Assembly: GCF_019880545.1 (NCBI RefSeq) | Contig: NZ_JAINVW010000003.1 | Location: 1,178,001-1,242,000, forward strand | Length of the DNA: 64,000 nt | Direction of reading: 5' to 3' | DNA from: Flagellimonas meishanensis | GTDB lineage: Bacteria; Bacteroidota; Bacteroidia; Flavobacteriales; Flavobacteriaceae | Shown: in pieces, positions 1 to 9,856 of the stretch | How the letters are laid out: each line of letters opens with the position of its first letter | Position numbering within the stretch: the first letter of the stretch is position 1 | The notes under the pieces: generated by a model | Seen by the model: the letters and a program-made list of their open reading frames with translations, nothing else | The model's database searches: none | What the model was told of the DNA's origin: nothing | Program-made: the position numbers and the translations under genes

Positions 1-209
1 GCCAAATGGCCGGATTGGACCAATTCCTTGTACAGTTGGCAGGAGTTGGAGCTGCGGGGGCATTCTGCTCGGTAACAGCTTTTATCATCCTACTTGTCAT
101 CAAAAAGGTATCAGGGCTCAGGGTCTCCGAAGATGAGGAACTTGAAGGCCTCGACCTGCACGAACATGGTATGGATGCCTATGCCGATTTTAGAATGAAT
201 CAACACTGA
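1..209 (+). CDS. amt: Ammonium transporter (Amt family), C-terminal end only
   Basis: Only the last 69 or so residues are present; the gene enters from the left edge. A hydrophobic helix (about residues 12-33 of the visible part) is followed by a cytoplasmic tail containing GLRVSEDEELEGLDLHEHGM, the type of tail found after the last helix of Amt ammonium channels. Amt proteins form trimers in the inner membrane and admit ammonium/ammonia. A hairpin and a porin gene follow on the same strand, suggesting joint expression. The family call rests on the tail motif and the final helix; the rest lies outside the window. Confidence 0.85.
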   Translation, partial: QMAGLDQFLVQLAGVGAAGAFCSVTAFIILLVIKKVSGLRVSEDEELEGLDLHEHGMDAYADFRMNQH

Positions 210-221
210 TTATAAAAGGAA

Positions 222-247
222 ACGGAGCGTTCTGCCAAACGCTCCGT
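222..247 (+). terminator. Hairpin between amt and the porin gene
   Basis: A perfect 10-bp inverted repeat (222-231 with 238-247, loop 232-237) lies 13 bp after the amt stop. It lacks a clear U-run, so it is more likely a weak attenuator or an mRNA-stabilising hairpin than a full terminator, leaving the porin gene partly cotranscribed with amt. Confidence 0.5.
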
Positions 248-325
248 AGTATAACCTTTTCAACTTGAAACTCAAAAATTAGAAAAAACGCACCTCCAAG
301 GAGGGCACCTAAACTATTTAAGATT

Positions 326-1387
326 ATGAAAACGATTATAAACACAAAGTTCGCAAAAAAAATACTATTTGCAGCCCTTGCCATAGTATCGGTTCAAGGT
401 TTTTCACAAGAGGAGGAAGAAAAACCGAAGTTCACTTTTAGCGGGTCGGTAGATGCTTACTACAGATCTAATATTACCGCTCCCAACGGGGAGGAAGCCA
501 TTGCTCCAGGCTCATCTTTTGCCAATCTGGATGGTTTTGCCCTGGGCATGGCCAACGTTATTGGGTCTTATGAAGGAGAAAAAGTAGGTTTTGTGGCTGA
601 TTTGGTATTCGGCCCAAGGGGAACCGATGCCATCTTTGCATCACCAATGTATTCCGCAACCGGGGATATTGTGAACCAATTGTACGTATACTGGAATGTG
701 AGTGATGCCGTTACCCTTACCTTTGGTAATTTCAACACCTTTTTGGGGTATGAAGTGATTTCTCCTGTGGCCAACTTCAACTACAGTACCTCGTACCTAT
801 TTTCTTATGGGCCATTCAGCCACACAGGTTTGAAAGCTGATTTTGATTTGGGCAATGATTGGTCCGCGATGCTTGCTGTAATGAATCCCACCGATTTGAC
901 CGAGCTCAATGGTACGGGGGATTACGCCGTTGGTGCCCAATTGGGTTACTCAGGCCAGTTCTTGAACTTGCTTTACAGCCAAGGTGGCTTTGAAATTGAC
1001 TATACCGGTGGATTTGACCTTTCCGAGGAATTTTTCTTGGGCATCAATGCGGCCCACTTTACCCAAGAGGATGATGGTGGAAGCTTTACCGGGGTAGCGC
1101 TTTACCCACAATATAAGACTTCTGACACCTTTACCATTGGACTTCGCGGAGAATATTTTACAACGAGTGATGGTTTCGATAATGTTGCAGGAATTGGAGC
1201 TTTTGGAGATGACGATGATGGCAGCGTACTTGCCATAACGCTAACTGGAAGTGCAACTATTGGTGATTTGATTTTGAAGCCAGAAATTCGATTGGATAGC
1301 GCTTCTGAAGATGTTTTTATCGACAATGACAGGGAAGCCACGGGCAGCTTGGCCTCCGTTCTTTTTGCAGCTATCTACTCTTTTTAA
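326..1387 (+). CDS. Outer-membrane beta-barrel porin (OmpL-like) linked to amt
   Basis: 353 residues with a signal peptide (MKTIINTKFAKKILFAALAI, then cleavage near VQGFSQ), a short acidic linker (EEEEKPK) and a long run of alternating aromatic and polar strands ending in Phe (AIYSF), the usual last residue of an outer-membrane barrel. It fits the putative beta-barrel porin-2 family. Sitting directly after amt, it probably provides the outer-membrane path for ammonium or another small nitrogen solute; that role is inferred from position. The start is the first Met and gives a clean signal peptide. No TonB-dependent plug domain is present, so diffusion rather than energised uptake is expected. 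Confidence 0.8.
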   Translation: MKTIINTKFAKKILFAALAIVSVQGFSQEEEEKPKFTFSGSVDAYYRSNITAPNGEEAIAPGSSFANLDGFALGMANVIGSYEGEKVGFVADLVFGPRGTDAIFASPMYSATGDIVNQLYVYWNVSDAVTLTFGNFNTFLGYEVISPVANFNYSTSYLFSYGPFSHTGLKADFDLGNDWSAMLAVMNPTDLTELNGTGDYAVGAQLGYSGQFLNLLYSQGGFEIDYTGGFDLSEEFFLGINAAHFTQEDDGGSFTGVALYPQYKTSDTFTIGLRGEYFTTSDGFDNVAGIGAFGDDDDGSVLAITLTGSATIGDLILKPEIRLDSASEDVFIDNDREATGSLASVLFAAIYSF

Positions 1388-1410
1388 CCGACAACCTACA
1401 AATAATGACG

Positions 1411-1445
1411 AAAAGCCTTTTTCCCCAGGGATCAAGGCTTTTTTT
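1411..1445. terminator. Bidirectional terminator between porin and DUF1684 genes
   Basis: A 9-bp stem (1411-1419 with 1434-1442) is followed by a T-run on the plus strand and preceded by an A-run. It lies between convergent genes and can end both; it overlaps the last codons of the minus-strand gene. Confidence 0.75.
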
Positions 1446-2079
1446 CAACACTAAAGTCTTTCACTCCTGCTCTCACATTAGTTCTCAAATAATTTTGCCT
1501 TGGCACTAGAGGGCAGGAGTACTTTTTATTGTAGACACAATAGGGATTATAGGCCCGGTTAAAATCAATGACCAGGGTATCCCCTTCGGGGATTGACAAA
1601 TCAATATAACGCCCTCCACCATACGTCTCCTCTCCATTGGTTTCGTCCAAAAAAGGCAAGAACAGATAGTCTTCAAATTCCTCCTGATCTGTTAAATCCA
1701 AACTCTGGTACACCTCCAATTGGTGCTCCGACCCATTCAAGCTAAAATGCGCAATACCATAGACTACTTCCAATGTTTTTCGGTCCGTTGTGGTTGGCAT
1801 TTGAAAGGGTTTTGCATCAGGTGTCCGCTGAAAGAACGCCCTGACAACATAGGCAGTATCCGGTTTGAAAAACTCCAGTCCTTCAAATTGCTTGCGGTGC
1901 CTATCGAGCAAGGGTGAAGTCTTGGGATCACGAAAACTAGCGTTCAATTCCTTCTGAAAATCCAAGATTGCCTTGAGTATTTCCGATTTGTATTCCGCTT
2001 GGGCCTGTTCATCATGGTATTTTTTACCTTGGCCACAGGCGATGACCAAAAAGAAGAGCATCAATGAAATATATTTCAT
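1432..2079 (-). CDS. DUF1684 lipoprotein
   Basis: 215 residues. The N-terminus is a lipoprotein signal with lipobox VIAC (Cys15). The body carries the DUF1684 hallmarks: DETNGEETYGGGRYIDL followed by a FNRAYNPYCVYNKKYSCPLVP block near the C-terminus. The biochemical role of DUF1684 is not known. Bacteroidota members are predicted to be tethered to the outer or inner membrane facing the periplasm. The gene stands alone, convergent with the porin gene and divergent from the DJ-1-type lipoprotein, with which it shares a 57-bp promoter region. Confidence 0.85.
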   Translation of the reverse strand: MKYISLMLFFLVIACGQGKKYHDEQAQAEYKSEILKAILDFQKELNASFRDPKTSPLLDRHRKQFEGLEFFKPDTAYVVRAFFQRTPDAKPFQMPTTTDRKTLEVVYGIAHFSLNGSEHQLEVYQSLDLTDQEEFEDYLFLPFLDETNGEETYGGGRYIDLSIPEGDTLVIDFNRAYNPYCVYNKKYSCPLVPRQNYLRTNVRAGVKDFSVEKKP

Positions 2080-2136
2080 TATACCATATTTTTACACAAA
2101 GGTAGCGGAAAGGACCATTTGTAGTAACTTAGATCC

Positions 2137-2877
2137 ATGATGAAAAAATACCCCCTTGTTTGGCTTTTGTTTCTTCTTTTGACGTTTTGTGCCGAAAAAA
2201 AGGAAAAGGAAGCATCCACTAATATGGCGACCCGCACAATACCTAATATTGCACCCAATCGCTACAATGTCGCTTTTTTGATCATGCACGGGGTGTACAA
2301 TACAGAATTCACTGCACCCTTCGATATTTTCCAACATACGCAATACCGCGAAGGTATAAAAGCCATGAACACGTTTACCGTGGCCAACACGCTTGAACCC
2401 ATCACCTCATTTGAGGGAGTTAGGATTCTGCCCGATTTTGACTACACCAAAGATTCCATTCCCGCGATTGACATTTTGGTGGTGCCCAGTGCGAAGCATC
2501 ATTTGGATACGGATTTGGAAGATTCGGCAATGATTGATTTTGTGAGAAGCGTGAGTCAAAATGCTCTGTTTGTCACCTCCCACTGTGATGGGGCTTTTGT
2601 ACTGGCCAAAGCTGGGGTGTTGGATAGTGTGGTCTCCACCACTTTTCCTTCCGATATAGAAAAGTATAGGGACATGTTTCCAAATTTACAGGTAAAGGAC
2701 AGTGTACTTTTTGTACACGATGGAAAATTTATAACCTCTGCCGGTGGGGCCAAAAGCTTTGAAGCGGCTTTATACCTCTGCGAGCACCTATACGGAAAGG
2801 AAATTGCCAGAGATCTGGCAAAAGGGTTGGTGATCGATTGGGATTTATCCCAAGTTCCCAGTCTTATTCTTCAATAA
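2137..2877 (+). CDS. DJ-1/PfpI-family lipoprotein
   Basis: 246 residues: a lipoprotein signal (lipobox LTFC, Cys18), then a class I glutamine-amidotransferase-like domain. The nucleophile elbow is VTSHCDGAF with Cys150; DIFQHTQY (about 63-70) and SAGGAKSF (about 207) match the family. The start may be Met1 or Met2. Related proteins include the N-terminal halves of GlxA-type regulators, chaperones and glyoxalase-like hydrolases; the substrate here cannot be told. Export to the periplasm is unusual for DJ-1 relatives but recurs in Bacteroidota. The stop codon runs 14 bp into the 3' end of the convergent gene. Confidence 0.8.
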   Translation: MMKKYPLVWLLFLLLTFCAEKKEKEASTNMATRTIPNIAPNRYNVAFLIMHGVYNTEFTAPFDIFQHTQYREGIKAMNTFTVANTLEPITSFEGVRILPDFDYTKDSIPAIDILVVPSAKHHLDTDLEDSAMIDFVRSVSQNALFVTSHCDGAFVLAKAGVLDSVVSTTFPSDIEKYRDMFPNLQVKDSVLFVHDGKFITSAGGAKSFEAALYLCEHLYGKEIARDLAKGLVIDWDLSQVPSLILQ

Positions 2878-4279
2878 TGTCGTATCGGGCCTCGTTTAAA
2901 TATTTGGTTACCAACTTATTAAATTCTGGAGTGATGCGGAACAAGGCAGTATCTTCCAAATTGTACAGTTTTTCCTTATCCTTAAATCCTTTTTTCAGTG
3001 CCTCTTCCAGATAGAAAAGCGCGGTACCGAAATCTTCATTTTTTGAACTCAACGAGATTATATTCAGATAATACTCAAAATTTTCAGGTTCGATTACCGT
3101 CTTGAGCATATATAAAAAAGCAAGTGCATCTTCATCAATTATCGGCTCCGAAAGCTCAATATTGATATTGTCCTCGGCCAATGCGTTCACAAAGCCGTAC
3201 AGTCGATTGCCCATCTGTTTTTCATAGATATCCGTACCCGATTTGAATTTATTCAACTCCTGAGCCTGGTAGTTCCACCATCCCAGATTGTTGAAGTTGT
3301 GGCTGAGGACATCTTCTTCCATATAGTATTGATAGTCCTCTTTAAGCAGTGATTCTTTCAAAAAAGCATTGTTTTCCCCGCGGCGCATGGCCCTATAGAG
3401 TTTATCCTTCCGAAGATCTTTTAGGACATTGCGCAGGGAGTCCAAATTCTTATGGGCTCCGAAGATAGAGGTCATCTCACCCAAATACTGTTCGGCCAGC
3501 AAAAATTTTCTTTGTTGCATCAGCCCCTGTACTTTCTGTAAATCATCGCTGTATGCGTTCTCAATGTATGCCGTGTCTTTAGGTACTACGCCTTTTGCCA
3601 TGGCCCCCAAGGTGAACAATTGCATACTTTTTTCAAGATATTCGGGGTCTGGCCAGGCACCATCCTTTTCATGCAATAAAATTTGATTTGGAAACTTGAA
3701 CCTGTCCAAAATCTTCTCCACGGACAACATCATGGGGTATTCAAAATTGTTTTTTCCAACTATTCCAACAAAATGGAAGGGCTGCTTCACATTCAACAGT
3801 TCCGTATTGGCAATCGTGGACCCAATGGAGATTGTCCCTCTGATCTCCTTGATAAAAATCGGCACAAGATTAGAAAAACGGGCTGCTGAATTTGCCCCTG
3901 CCGTATAAATCAGTCCTGGGTGCACGGGCAACAGATTTACGATTCTTTCGATTGTCTTTCCTGTGGAAACCATGTTGGACGATAGGGAAACGGTGTCCGA
4001 AACACTTGGCGCCGCCAATATATAGCCTTCTTTTTCCGCTGCTTGCAAGAACATGGAAAGTGCCTGTTTTTCCCTGCCGTCCAAATCAAATACCATCAAC
4101 AATGGCCACTTTTTATCCGTATGGAATGTTGTGGGGAGATAGAGTGAAAAGGTCTCGGGAACCGAATCATTGACCATCAAATCTTCCATAATGGTTCCCT
4201 TTTTTAAAGTAAGCTGTTGGGAAAACCCTCCATATAAAAGGAGAAGTTGTAGTATAAGAAGCAGGTATATTTTTTTCAT
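2864..4279 (-). CDS. Exported alpha/beta-hydrolase-like protein with helical C-terminal half
   Basis: 471 residues from the Met that begins a clean signal peptide (MKKIYLLLILQLLLLYGGFS); an upstream Met at 4312 would place 11 polar residues before it and is less likely. The N-terminal half resembles secreted esterase/PHB-depolymerase folds (strand KKWPLLMVFDLDG; the elbow region is GANSAAR, with Ser but not the full GxSxG). The C-terminal half is helical and TPR-like (FGTALFYLEEALKKGF). With a degenerate nucleophile elbow the protein may be a weak hydrolase or a binding protein. It overlaps the end of the DJ-1 lipoprotein gene tail to tail. Confidence 0.65.
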   Translation of the reverse strand: MKKIYLLLILQLLLLYGGFSQQLTLKKGTIMEDLMVNDSVPETFSLYLPTTFHTDKKWPLLMVFDLDGREKQALSMFLQAAEKEGYILAAPSVSDTVSLSSNMVSTGKTIERIVNLLPVHPGLIYTAGANSAARFSNLVPIFIKEIRGTISIGSTIANTELLNVKQPFHFVGIVGKNNFEYPMMLSVEKILDRFKFPNQILLHEKDGAWPDPEYLEKSMQLFTLGAMAKGVVPKDTAYIENAYSDDLQKVQGLMQQRKFLLAEQYLGEMTSIFGAHKNLDSLRNVLKDLRKDKLYRAMRRGENNAFLKESLLKEDYQYYMEEDVLSHNFNNLGWWNYQAQELNKFKSGTDIYEKQMGNRLYGFVNALAEDNINIELSEPIIDEDALAFLYMLKTVIEPENFEYYLNIISLSSKNEDFGTALFYLEEALKKGFKDKEKLYNLEDTALFRITPEFNKLVTKYLNEARYDIIEE

Positions 4280-4347
4280 AACAGGTGTCCCACAAAAATC
4301 TGGCCAAAGCAAAAAGTGCTAACCATGATTTAAAGTTACTCGAAAAT

Positions 4348-4800
4348 TTAGTTCAAACCCTTGGCTTTTCCAATCGGAGCGTTTTCCACCACATTGGATA
4401 GCACAATATGTGTTCTGCATTCACCATAAACGATCAATTCGTCAATAAATTTTTCTAGATGTGCCTGGTCGCGCAACACAACCTCCATAATTATGTTTTC
4501 ATTGCCAGTGATCCGATAACAGTTGACCACTTCTTGGAACGACTTTACCTTTTCCAAAAAAGGTTTCAGTTTTCCCATGAAAGCCCTGAGCATTATTATG
4601 GCCTTTAATTGATGGCCCGCCAAAGCATACGAAACCTGGGTGCCATAACCTTGTATGATTCCAAAGTCTTCCATCTTCTTTACCCGTTCGGCCACTGCCG
4701 GTGAGGTAAGCCCCACTTTTCGGCCGATATGGGCAAAGGATTCCCTAGCATTCCGCTGTAAGTACCCGAGAATTTGCCAATTCAGTGCATCTATCTTCAT
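4348..4800 (-). CDS. Lrp/AsnC-family transcriptional regulator
   Basis: 150 residues with an N-terminal winged helix-turn-helix (about 1-60: IGRKVGLTSPAVAERVKKME) and a C-terminal RAM/AsnC ligand-binding domain (about 65-140, including VVNCYRITGNENIIMEVV). Lrp-type proteins form octamers or dimers and sense amino acids. The gene is transcribed away from the 140-residue protein at 4904, sharing a 103-bp AT-rich region containing a TACGTA palindrome; autoregulation through that region is plausible. The target pathway cannot be read from the sequence. Confidence 0.92.
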   Translation of the reverse strand: MKIDALNWQILGYLQRNARESFAHIGRKVGLTSPAVAERVKKMEDFGIIQGYGTQVSYALAGHQLKAIIMLRAFMGKLKPFLEKVKSFQEVVNCYRITGNENIIMEVVLRDQAHLEKFIDELIVYGECRTHIVLSNVVENAPIGKAKGLN

Positions 4801-4903
4801 TTTTTAAGAAAAAGTATGTTGTAAATTTACGATTAAAAAGCAAAATCATCATTACACTTTAAAATACAAATTAATTATCGTGCTTTAGTACGTAATTTTA
4901 TGA

Positions 4904-5326
4904 GTGAAAATTGCTTTAAAGAAAATGGAGAGAGGTTCGTTAAATTCTCTTGGTATATACCGTGAATCCTTGGCCCTTCGCGATCTCAGCGAGGCCATAG
5001 CCACCTATTTTTCATATAACAAAGAAGTCCTGTCCTTGCGCAACGTGCCTAGTTTTCGCAGCGATGTCACCGAATGCATGTTGGCGGATGCCATGCTCAT
5101 TACCAAGGAGATTGAGCAGGTGGCCATGAGCAATTCATATTCCGTGAGAATGAAAAGCCTGACTTTCATCAACATTATGACACGCAATATTCTTGCTTAT
5201 TGCAATGGCCTGGAAAGGGATGGTGTAAAGGAGAAAGAGTACCTAAACCTGCTCCGAAGGGAAATCCGTGTTTTTAGGAGTTCCTTTAAAAAATGGAGAA
5301 AGTCTATCTTGAACAGAAACGACTAG
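4904..5326 (+). CDS. Uncharacterised helical cytoplasmic protein
   Basis: 140 residues from GTG at 4904; an ATG at 4925 (MERGSLNSLG) is an equally good start. I do not recognise the family. There is no signal peptide or membrane segment; the sequence is almost wholly helical, with an Arg/Lys-rich C-terminus (RREIRVFRSSFKKWRKS) that could bind nucleic acid or acidic partners. It is divergent from the Lrp-type regulator and convergent with the mutase gene, 10 bp away. Four-helix-bundle packing is possible from the heptad-like spacing. Confidence 0.65.
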   Translation: MKIALKKMERGSLNSLGIYRESLALRDLSEAIATYFSYNKEVLSLRNVPSFRSDVTECMLADAMLITKEIEQVAMSNSYSVRMKSLTFINIMTRNILAYCNGLERDGVKEKEYLNLLRREIRVFRSSFKKWRKSILNRND

Positions 5327-5336
5327 CCCGCACCCA

Positions 5337-8300
5337 TTACATATTTCTTCTATATTGTCCGCCTACTTCAAAAAGAGCATGGGTTATCTGTCCCAATGAG
5401 CAATATTTGGATACTTCCATAAGTCGTTCAAAAAGGTTTTCGTTACGGATTGCTGTGATTTTGAGTGATTGCAATTGTGCTTCTGATTCTTCCTTGTTCC
5501 TCTGGTGCAAATTGTTCAGTGTTTGGATTTGATTTTGCTTTTCTTCCTCTGTGGCCCTGATCACCTCCGCAGGAAGAATGGTCGGTGACCCCTTGGAACT
5601 CAAAAATGTGTTCACACCGATAATGGGATATTCCCCAGAATGTTTCAAGGTTTCGTAATGCAAACTTTCTTCCTGTATTTTGGACCTTTGGTACATAGTT
5701 TCCATGGCGCCCAATACGCCACCGCGTTCGGTAATCCTGTCAAACTCCAAAAGCACGGCTTCCTCCACCAAATCGGTAAGTTCTTCAATAATAAACGAAC
5801 CCTGCATCGGGTTCTCGTTCTTCGCAAGCCCCAGTTCTTTGTTGATTATCAATTGAATGGCCATTGCCCTTCTCACGGATTCTTCTGTAGGCGTGGTTAT
5901 GGCCTCGTCATAGGCATTGGTGTGCAGGGAATTGCAATTGTCATAAATGGCATACAGGGCCTGCAAGGTGGTGCGGATGTCGTTAAAGTCGATTTCCTGG
6001 GCATGAAGGCTCCTTCCCGAGGTCTGGATATGGTATTTCAGCATCTGTGCCCGTGGATCTGCCCCATACTTTTCTTTCAAGGCCTTGGCCCAGATTCTTC
6101 GGGCCACCCGGCCAATAACGGCATATTCAGGGTCAACCCCATTGGAAAAGAAAAAGGACAGGTTGGGTCCGAACTTATTGATATCCATTCCTCGGCTAAG
6201 GTAGTATTCCACGTAGGTAAAACCATTGGACAAGGTGAAGGCCAACTGAGTGATGGGATTTGCGCCCGCTTCGGCAATGTGATACCCCGAAATGGAAACG
6301 GAATAAAAATTTCGCACCTTATGGGCTATAAAGTACTCTTGGACATCCCCCATCAAACGAAGGGCAAACTCCGTAGAAAAAATGCAGGTATTCTGCGCTT
6401 GGTCCTCCTTTAAAATATCCGCTTGTACGGTGCCACGAACCTGACCCAGGGTTTCTTTCTTTATTTTTTCATAAATGTCTTTGGGAAGCACTTGGTCCCC
6501 AGTCACACCCAACAACATCAATCCCAGTCCATTGTTTCCTTCCGGCAAATTACCCAAATAGGTGGGTCTTTCAACACTCTTTTTCTGATATAGTTCCTTG
6601 ATTTTTTGTTCAACCTTTTTTTCCAGACCTTCTTGCTTGATGTATTTCTCACAATTTTGGTCAATCGCGGCATTCATGAAAAAGGCGAGCAACATGGGAG
6701 CCGGTCCGTTTATGGTCATGCTCACCGAGGTCATGGGATCGCTGAGATCAAATCCGGAATATAACTTTTTGGCATCATCCAAACAGCAGATTGACACCCC
6801 TGCATTTCCAATTTTGCCATAAATGTCAGGTCTATGGTCTGGATCATGACCATAGAGGGTGACGGAATCAAACGCCGTGGAAAGGCGCTTAGCGGGCATG
6901 TCCAAGCTCACGTAATGAAACCTTCGGTTGGTCCTTTCTGGACCACCTTCCCCGGCAAACATTCTCGTAGGGTCCTCCCCTTCTCTCTTAAATGGGTACA
7001 GCCCTGAAGTATATGGAAATTCTCCCGGAACATTTTCCTGTAAAATCCATTGAAGAATATCTCCCCATGCCTTATACTTTGGCAGCACCACTTTCGGAAT
7101 CTGACTATGGGACAGGGACTCGGTATGCGTTTTTATATTGACTTCCTTTCCCCTGACCTTAAAAGAATACACATCGGCCCTGTATCGATTGACTTTTTTC
7201 CGCCATTTTAGTATGGATTCCCAATGATGTGGGTCCAAATCAAGCTTCACCTTGTCAAACTCCTTTATGAGCAGCGCACAAAATTCCTTATCGCCCTCGA
7301 CCTTGAGATGAGCGAAGATTGTTTCTTCCCTCAAGCCGGATTTATCCAACCAAAGCTCTTCTGCCTCTTCCTGGTTTACGTCCGCCAGTGAGGCAAGGGT
7401 CAAGAAAATGCCATAAAGTTTTTGCGCAATTTTTGTTTGAGTCCCAGTTCTTTGATCATATGCACGGTTGGTCTCCGCTATTTCGGATAGGTACCGCGTT
7501 CTTGAGGGTGGAATAACAAAAACTTTCTCTGACATTTCATCATTAACCTCAAAAGACGAAATCAGGGTTGAGCCTGTCTTCGCAGCCAGGGTAGCCATTA
7601 CGGCACTATAGAGCTGGTTCATGCCAGGATCATTGAATTGGGATGCGATGGTCCCAAAAATGGGCAGGTCTTCCGCTTTGGCGTTCCACAGTCCATGATT
7701 GCGCTGGTATTGCTTTTTTACATCGCGAAGAGCATCCAAAGCTCCTCTTTTGTCAAACTTGTTAATGGCAACGATATCAGCAAAATCGAGCATGTCAATT
7801 TTCTCCAATTGGGTGGCTGCCCCAAATTCAGGGGTCATCACGTAGAGCGATACATCACTGTGTTCCAAAATTTCCGTGTCCGATTGGCCGATACCTGAAG
7901 TTTCCAAGATGATCAAATCAAAATGGGCCGCCTTGAGCACCTGCACCGCTTCGGAAACGTGCTTGGAGAGCGCCAAATTGGATTGTCGGGTGGCCAAGGA
8001 CCGCATGTATACCCGATTTTTGTTAATGGCATTCATTCGGATGCGATCTCCCAACAAGGCCCCTCCGGTTTTGCGTTTGGAGGGATCAACGGAAACAATG
8101 CCTATATGTTTTTCGGGAAAATCGACCAAAAAACGTCTTACCAACTCATCTACAAGACTTGATTTTCCGGCTCCCCCTGTACCCGTTATGCCCAGTACCG
8201 GTATTTGTTGGGCCAGACTTACCACCTCGTTTTGGTATTCCTCATAGGCGTCGTGCCTGTTTTCGGCCAAGGATATTAATCGGGCAATGGTATTCGGATG

Positions 8301-8801
8301 TTTTTTCTTCAATAAGTGGGATACAGAATCGCCTTTTGGTAATTTTAGGTCCGGAATGGCACGATCACAACGTTTTACCAAATCGTTGATCATGCCTTGA
8401 AGCCCCATTTCGCGTCCATCGTCCGGGGAATAGATGCGTTCTATGCCATAGGCCATCAATTCCTTTATCTCCTCCGGAAGGATTACTCCACCACCACCAC
8501 CGAAGATCTTAATATGACCTGCGTTTTTTTCCTGCAACAGGTCGAACATATAGCGAAAATATTCGTTATGCCCTCCCTGGTAAGAGGTCATTGCAATGGC
8601 ATGGGCGTCTTCCTGAATGGCACAATCCACTACCTCGGCCACGCTTCTATCGTGCCCCAAATGTATTACCTCAACACCAGTGGCTTGAATGATCCTGCGC
8701 ATGATGTTTATCGCCGCATCATGTCCGTCAAAAAGGGAGGCTGCGGTCACAATTCTTATCTTGTGCTTGGGTTGGTAGGGCTTGCTTTGTTCCATTGACA
8801 A
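5337..8801 (-). CDS. icmF: Fused acyl-CoA mutase with G-protein chaperone (IcmF type)
   Basis: 1154 residues. Domain order is that of IcmF: N-terminal B12-binding domain (DGHDAA at 25-30, His27 as the lower cobalt ligand; GGGGG near 101), MeaB-like GTPase (P-loop [12 protein letters not shown] near 204-215; NKFD 347-350), linker, then the TIM-barrel mutase domain (about 560-1154) with [11 protein letters not shown]. IcmF interconverts isobutyryl-CoA and n-butyryl-CoA with adenosylcobalamin, and its G domain loads and repairs the cofactor. Aligned by eye with methylmalonyl-CoA mutase, the two specificity positions are Tyr602 (Tyr in methylmalonyl, Phe in isobutyryl enzymes) and Gln803 (Arg in methylmalonyl, Gln in isobutyryl). 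The true substrate is therefore open. No cobalamin riboswitch is evident upstream. Confidence 0.93.
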   Translation of the reverse strand: MSMEQSKPYQPKHKIRIVTAASLFDGHDAAINIMRRIIQATGVEVIHLGHDRSVAEVVDCAIQEDAHAIAMTSYQGGHNEYFRYMFDLLQEKNAGHIKIFGGGGGVILPEEIKELMAYGIERIYSPDDGREMGLQGMINDLVKRCDRAIPDLKLPKGDSVSHLLKKKHPNTIARLISLAENRHDAYEEYQNEVVSLAQQIPVLGITGTGGAGKSSLVDELVRRFLVDFPEKHIGIVSVDPSKRKTGGALLGDRIRMNAINKNRVYMRSLATRQSNLALSKHVSEAVQVLKAAHFDLIILETSGIGQSDTEILEHSDVSLYVMTPEFGAATQLEKIDMLDFADIVAINKFDKRGALDALRDVKKQYQRNHGLWNAKAEDLPIFGTIASQFNDPGMNQLYSAVMATLAAKTGSTLISSFEVNDEMSEKVFVIPPSRTRYLSEIAETNRAYDQRTGTQTKIAQKLYGIFLTLASLADVNQEEAEELWLDKSGLREETIFAHLKVEGDKEFCALLIKEFDKVKLDLDPHHWESILKWRKKVNRYRADVYSFKVRGKEVNIKTHTESLSHSQIPKVVLPKYKAWGDILQWILQENVPGEFPYTSGLYPFKREGEDPTRMFAGEGGPERTNRRFHYVSLDMPAKRLSTAFDSVTLYGHDPDHRPDIYGKIGNAGVSICCLDDAKKLYSGFDLSDPMTSVSMTINGPAPMLLAFFMNAAIDQNCEKYIKQEGLEKKVEQKIKELYQKKSVERPTYLGNLPEGNNGLGLMLLGVTGDQVLPKDIYEKIKKETLGQVRGTVQADILKEDQAQNTCIFSTEFALRLMGDVQEYFIAHKVRNFYSVSISGYHIAEAGANPITQLAFTLSNGFTYVEYYLSRGMDINKFGPNLSFFFSNGVDPEYAVIGRVARRIWAKALKEKYGADPRAQMLKYHIQTSGRSLHAQEIDFNDIRTTLQALYAIYDNCNSLHTNAYDEAITTPTEESVRRAMAIQLIINKELGLAKNENPMQGSFIIEELTDLVEEAVLLEFDRITERGGVLGAMETMYQRSKIQEESLHYETLKHSGEYPIIGVNTFLSSKGSPTILPAEVIRATEEEKQNQIQTLNNLHQRNKEESEAQLQSLKITAIRNENLFERLMEVSKYCSLGQITHALFEVGGQYRRNM

Positions 8802-8936
8802 TAAAACGTCTTTTTTTGCCCTGCAATTTACAGAAAATGCAACTGATAATTGGTTTTGTTTCGAATTTTACAAAAAATTTGAGGCTTCTAGATTTCCTTT
8901 TTTGATTGTCCTATTTTTATCGGTCAATGTTTGACC

Positions 8937-9785
8937 ATGAACCTAACCATACTCATCCACTGTAAGGACCAATCGGGGATAATTAGAGCGGTAACCAACT
9001 TCATTTATGAACACCGTGGGAACGTGGTCTATCTTGACCAACATGTGGACAAGCAGGCCGGGGTGTTTTTCATGCGCTTGGAGTGTGAGTTTGAAAAGGG
9101 GCAATCATTGAATGGCTTCAGTACCGAGTTTGCAAATGGATTGGCAAAAGAATTCAAAATGGATTGGGACATCCATACGGACGAATACAGACCCCGAATG
9201 GCCATCTTTGTCTCTAAATATAAGCATTGCCTCTATGATCTTTTGAGCAGACATACTTCTGGGGAATTGCAAGTGGACATTCCTTTTATCTTGAGCAACC
9301 ATGCCGATCTAGGATATATTGCCGAGCAGTTTGGAATTCCATTCCATCATATCCCAGTAACCACAGAAAACAGGAGTGACGCTGAGGCAATCCAACTTAA
9401 GTTGTTGAGGGAATCCCAGGTGGATTTCATCGTTTTGGCCAGATATATGCAGATTGTTTCCCCTACAATAATAGATGCCTTCCCACAAAAGATCATCAAC
9501 ATCCACCACTCTTTTTTGCCAGCTTTTGCAGGGGCCAAACCATACCATGCTGCTTTTGAGCGTGGTGTAAAGATTATAGGTGCCACCAGTCATTATGTGA
9601 CCGAAGCGCTGGATGCAGGTCCAATTATTGAGCAAGATGTTATACGGGTGTCCCATGCGCATTCCATCAAGGATTTGATTGCCAAGGGACGCGATCTGGA
9701 ACGGATCGTGCTCTCGCGTGCAGTGCATCTGCATGTGATGCGAAAAACCATGGTGTACAATAACAAGACCGTTATTTTTTCATAG
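8937..9785 (+). CDS. purU: Formyltetrahydrofolate deformylase
   Basis: 282 residues from ATG at 8937; a TTG two codons upstream is less likely. An N-terminal ACT domain (about 1-80: LTILIHCKDQSGIIRAVTNF) precedes a formyltransferase-like domain with the NIHHSFLPAF motif, GAKPYHAAFERG and the LDAGPII loop that carries the catalytic Asp. PurU hydrolyses 10-formyl-THF to formate and THF, supplying formate to PurT or balancing one-carbon pools. Length and motifs match the family throughout. It is divergent from icmF, with a 135-bp AT-rich intergenic region. Confidence 0.95.
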   Translation: MNLTILIHCKDQSGIIRAVTNFIYEHRGNVVYLDQHVDKQAGVFFMRLECEFEKGQSLNGFSTEFANGLAKEFKMDWDIHTDEYRPRMAIFVSKYKHCLYDLLSRHTSGELQVDIPFILSNHADLGYIAEQFGIPFHHIPVTTENRSDAEAIQLKLLRESQVDFIVLARYMQIVSPTIIDAFPQKIINIHHSFLPAFAGAKPYHAAFERGVKIIGATSHYVTEALDAGPIIEQDVIRVSHAHSIKDLIAKGRDLERIVLSRAVHLHVMRKTMVYNNKTVIFS

Positions 9786-9856
9786 ATATTTTTTAACGGG
9801 TGGTTGCTTTGTATACTTAAAACCGTAAATTATCGGTTAAAACTAAATACAGCAGC

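Noticed and set aside
5640-6413. 257-codon open frame opposite the mutase gene
   Set aside because: It is antisense to the conserved mutase domain, lacks a promoter and reads as low-quality protein; a by-product of codon bias.
8802-8936. Cobalamin riboswitch upstream of icmF
   Set aside because: The 135-bp gap is too short and shows none of the expected conserved stem or box sequence.
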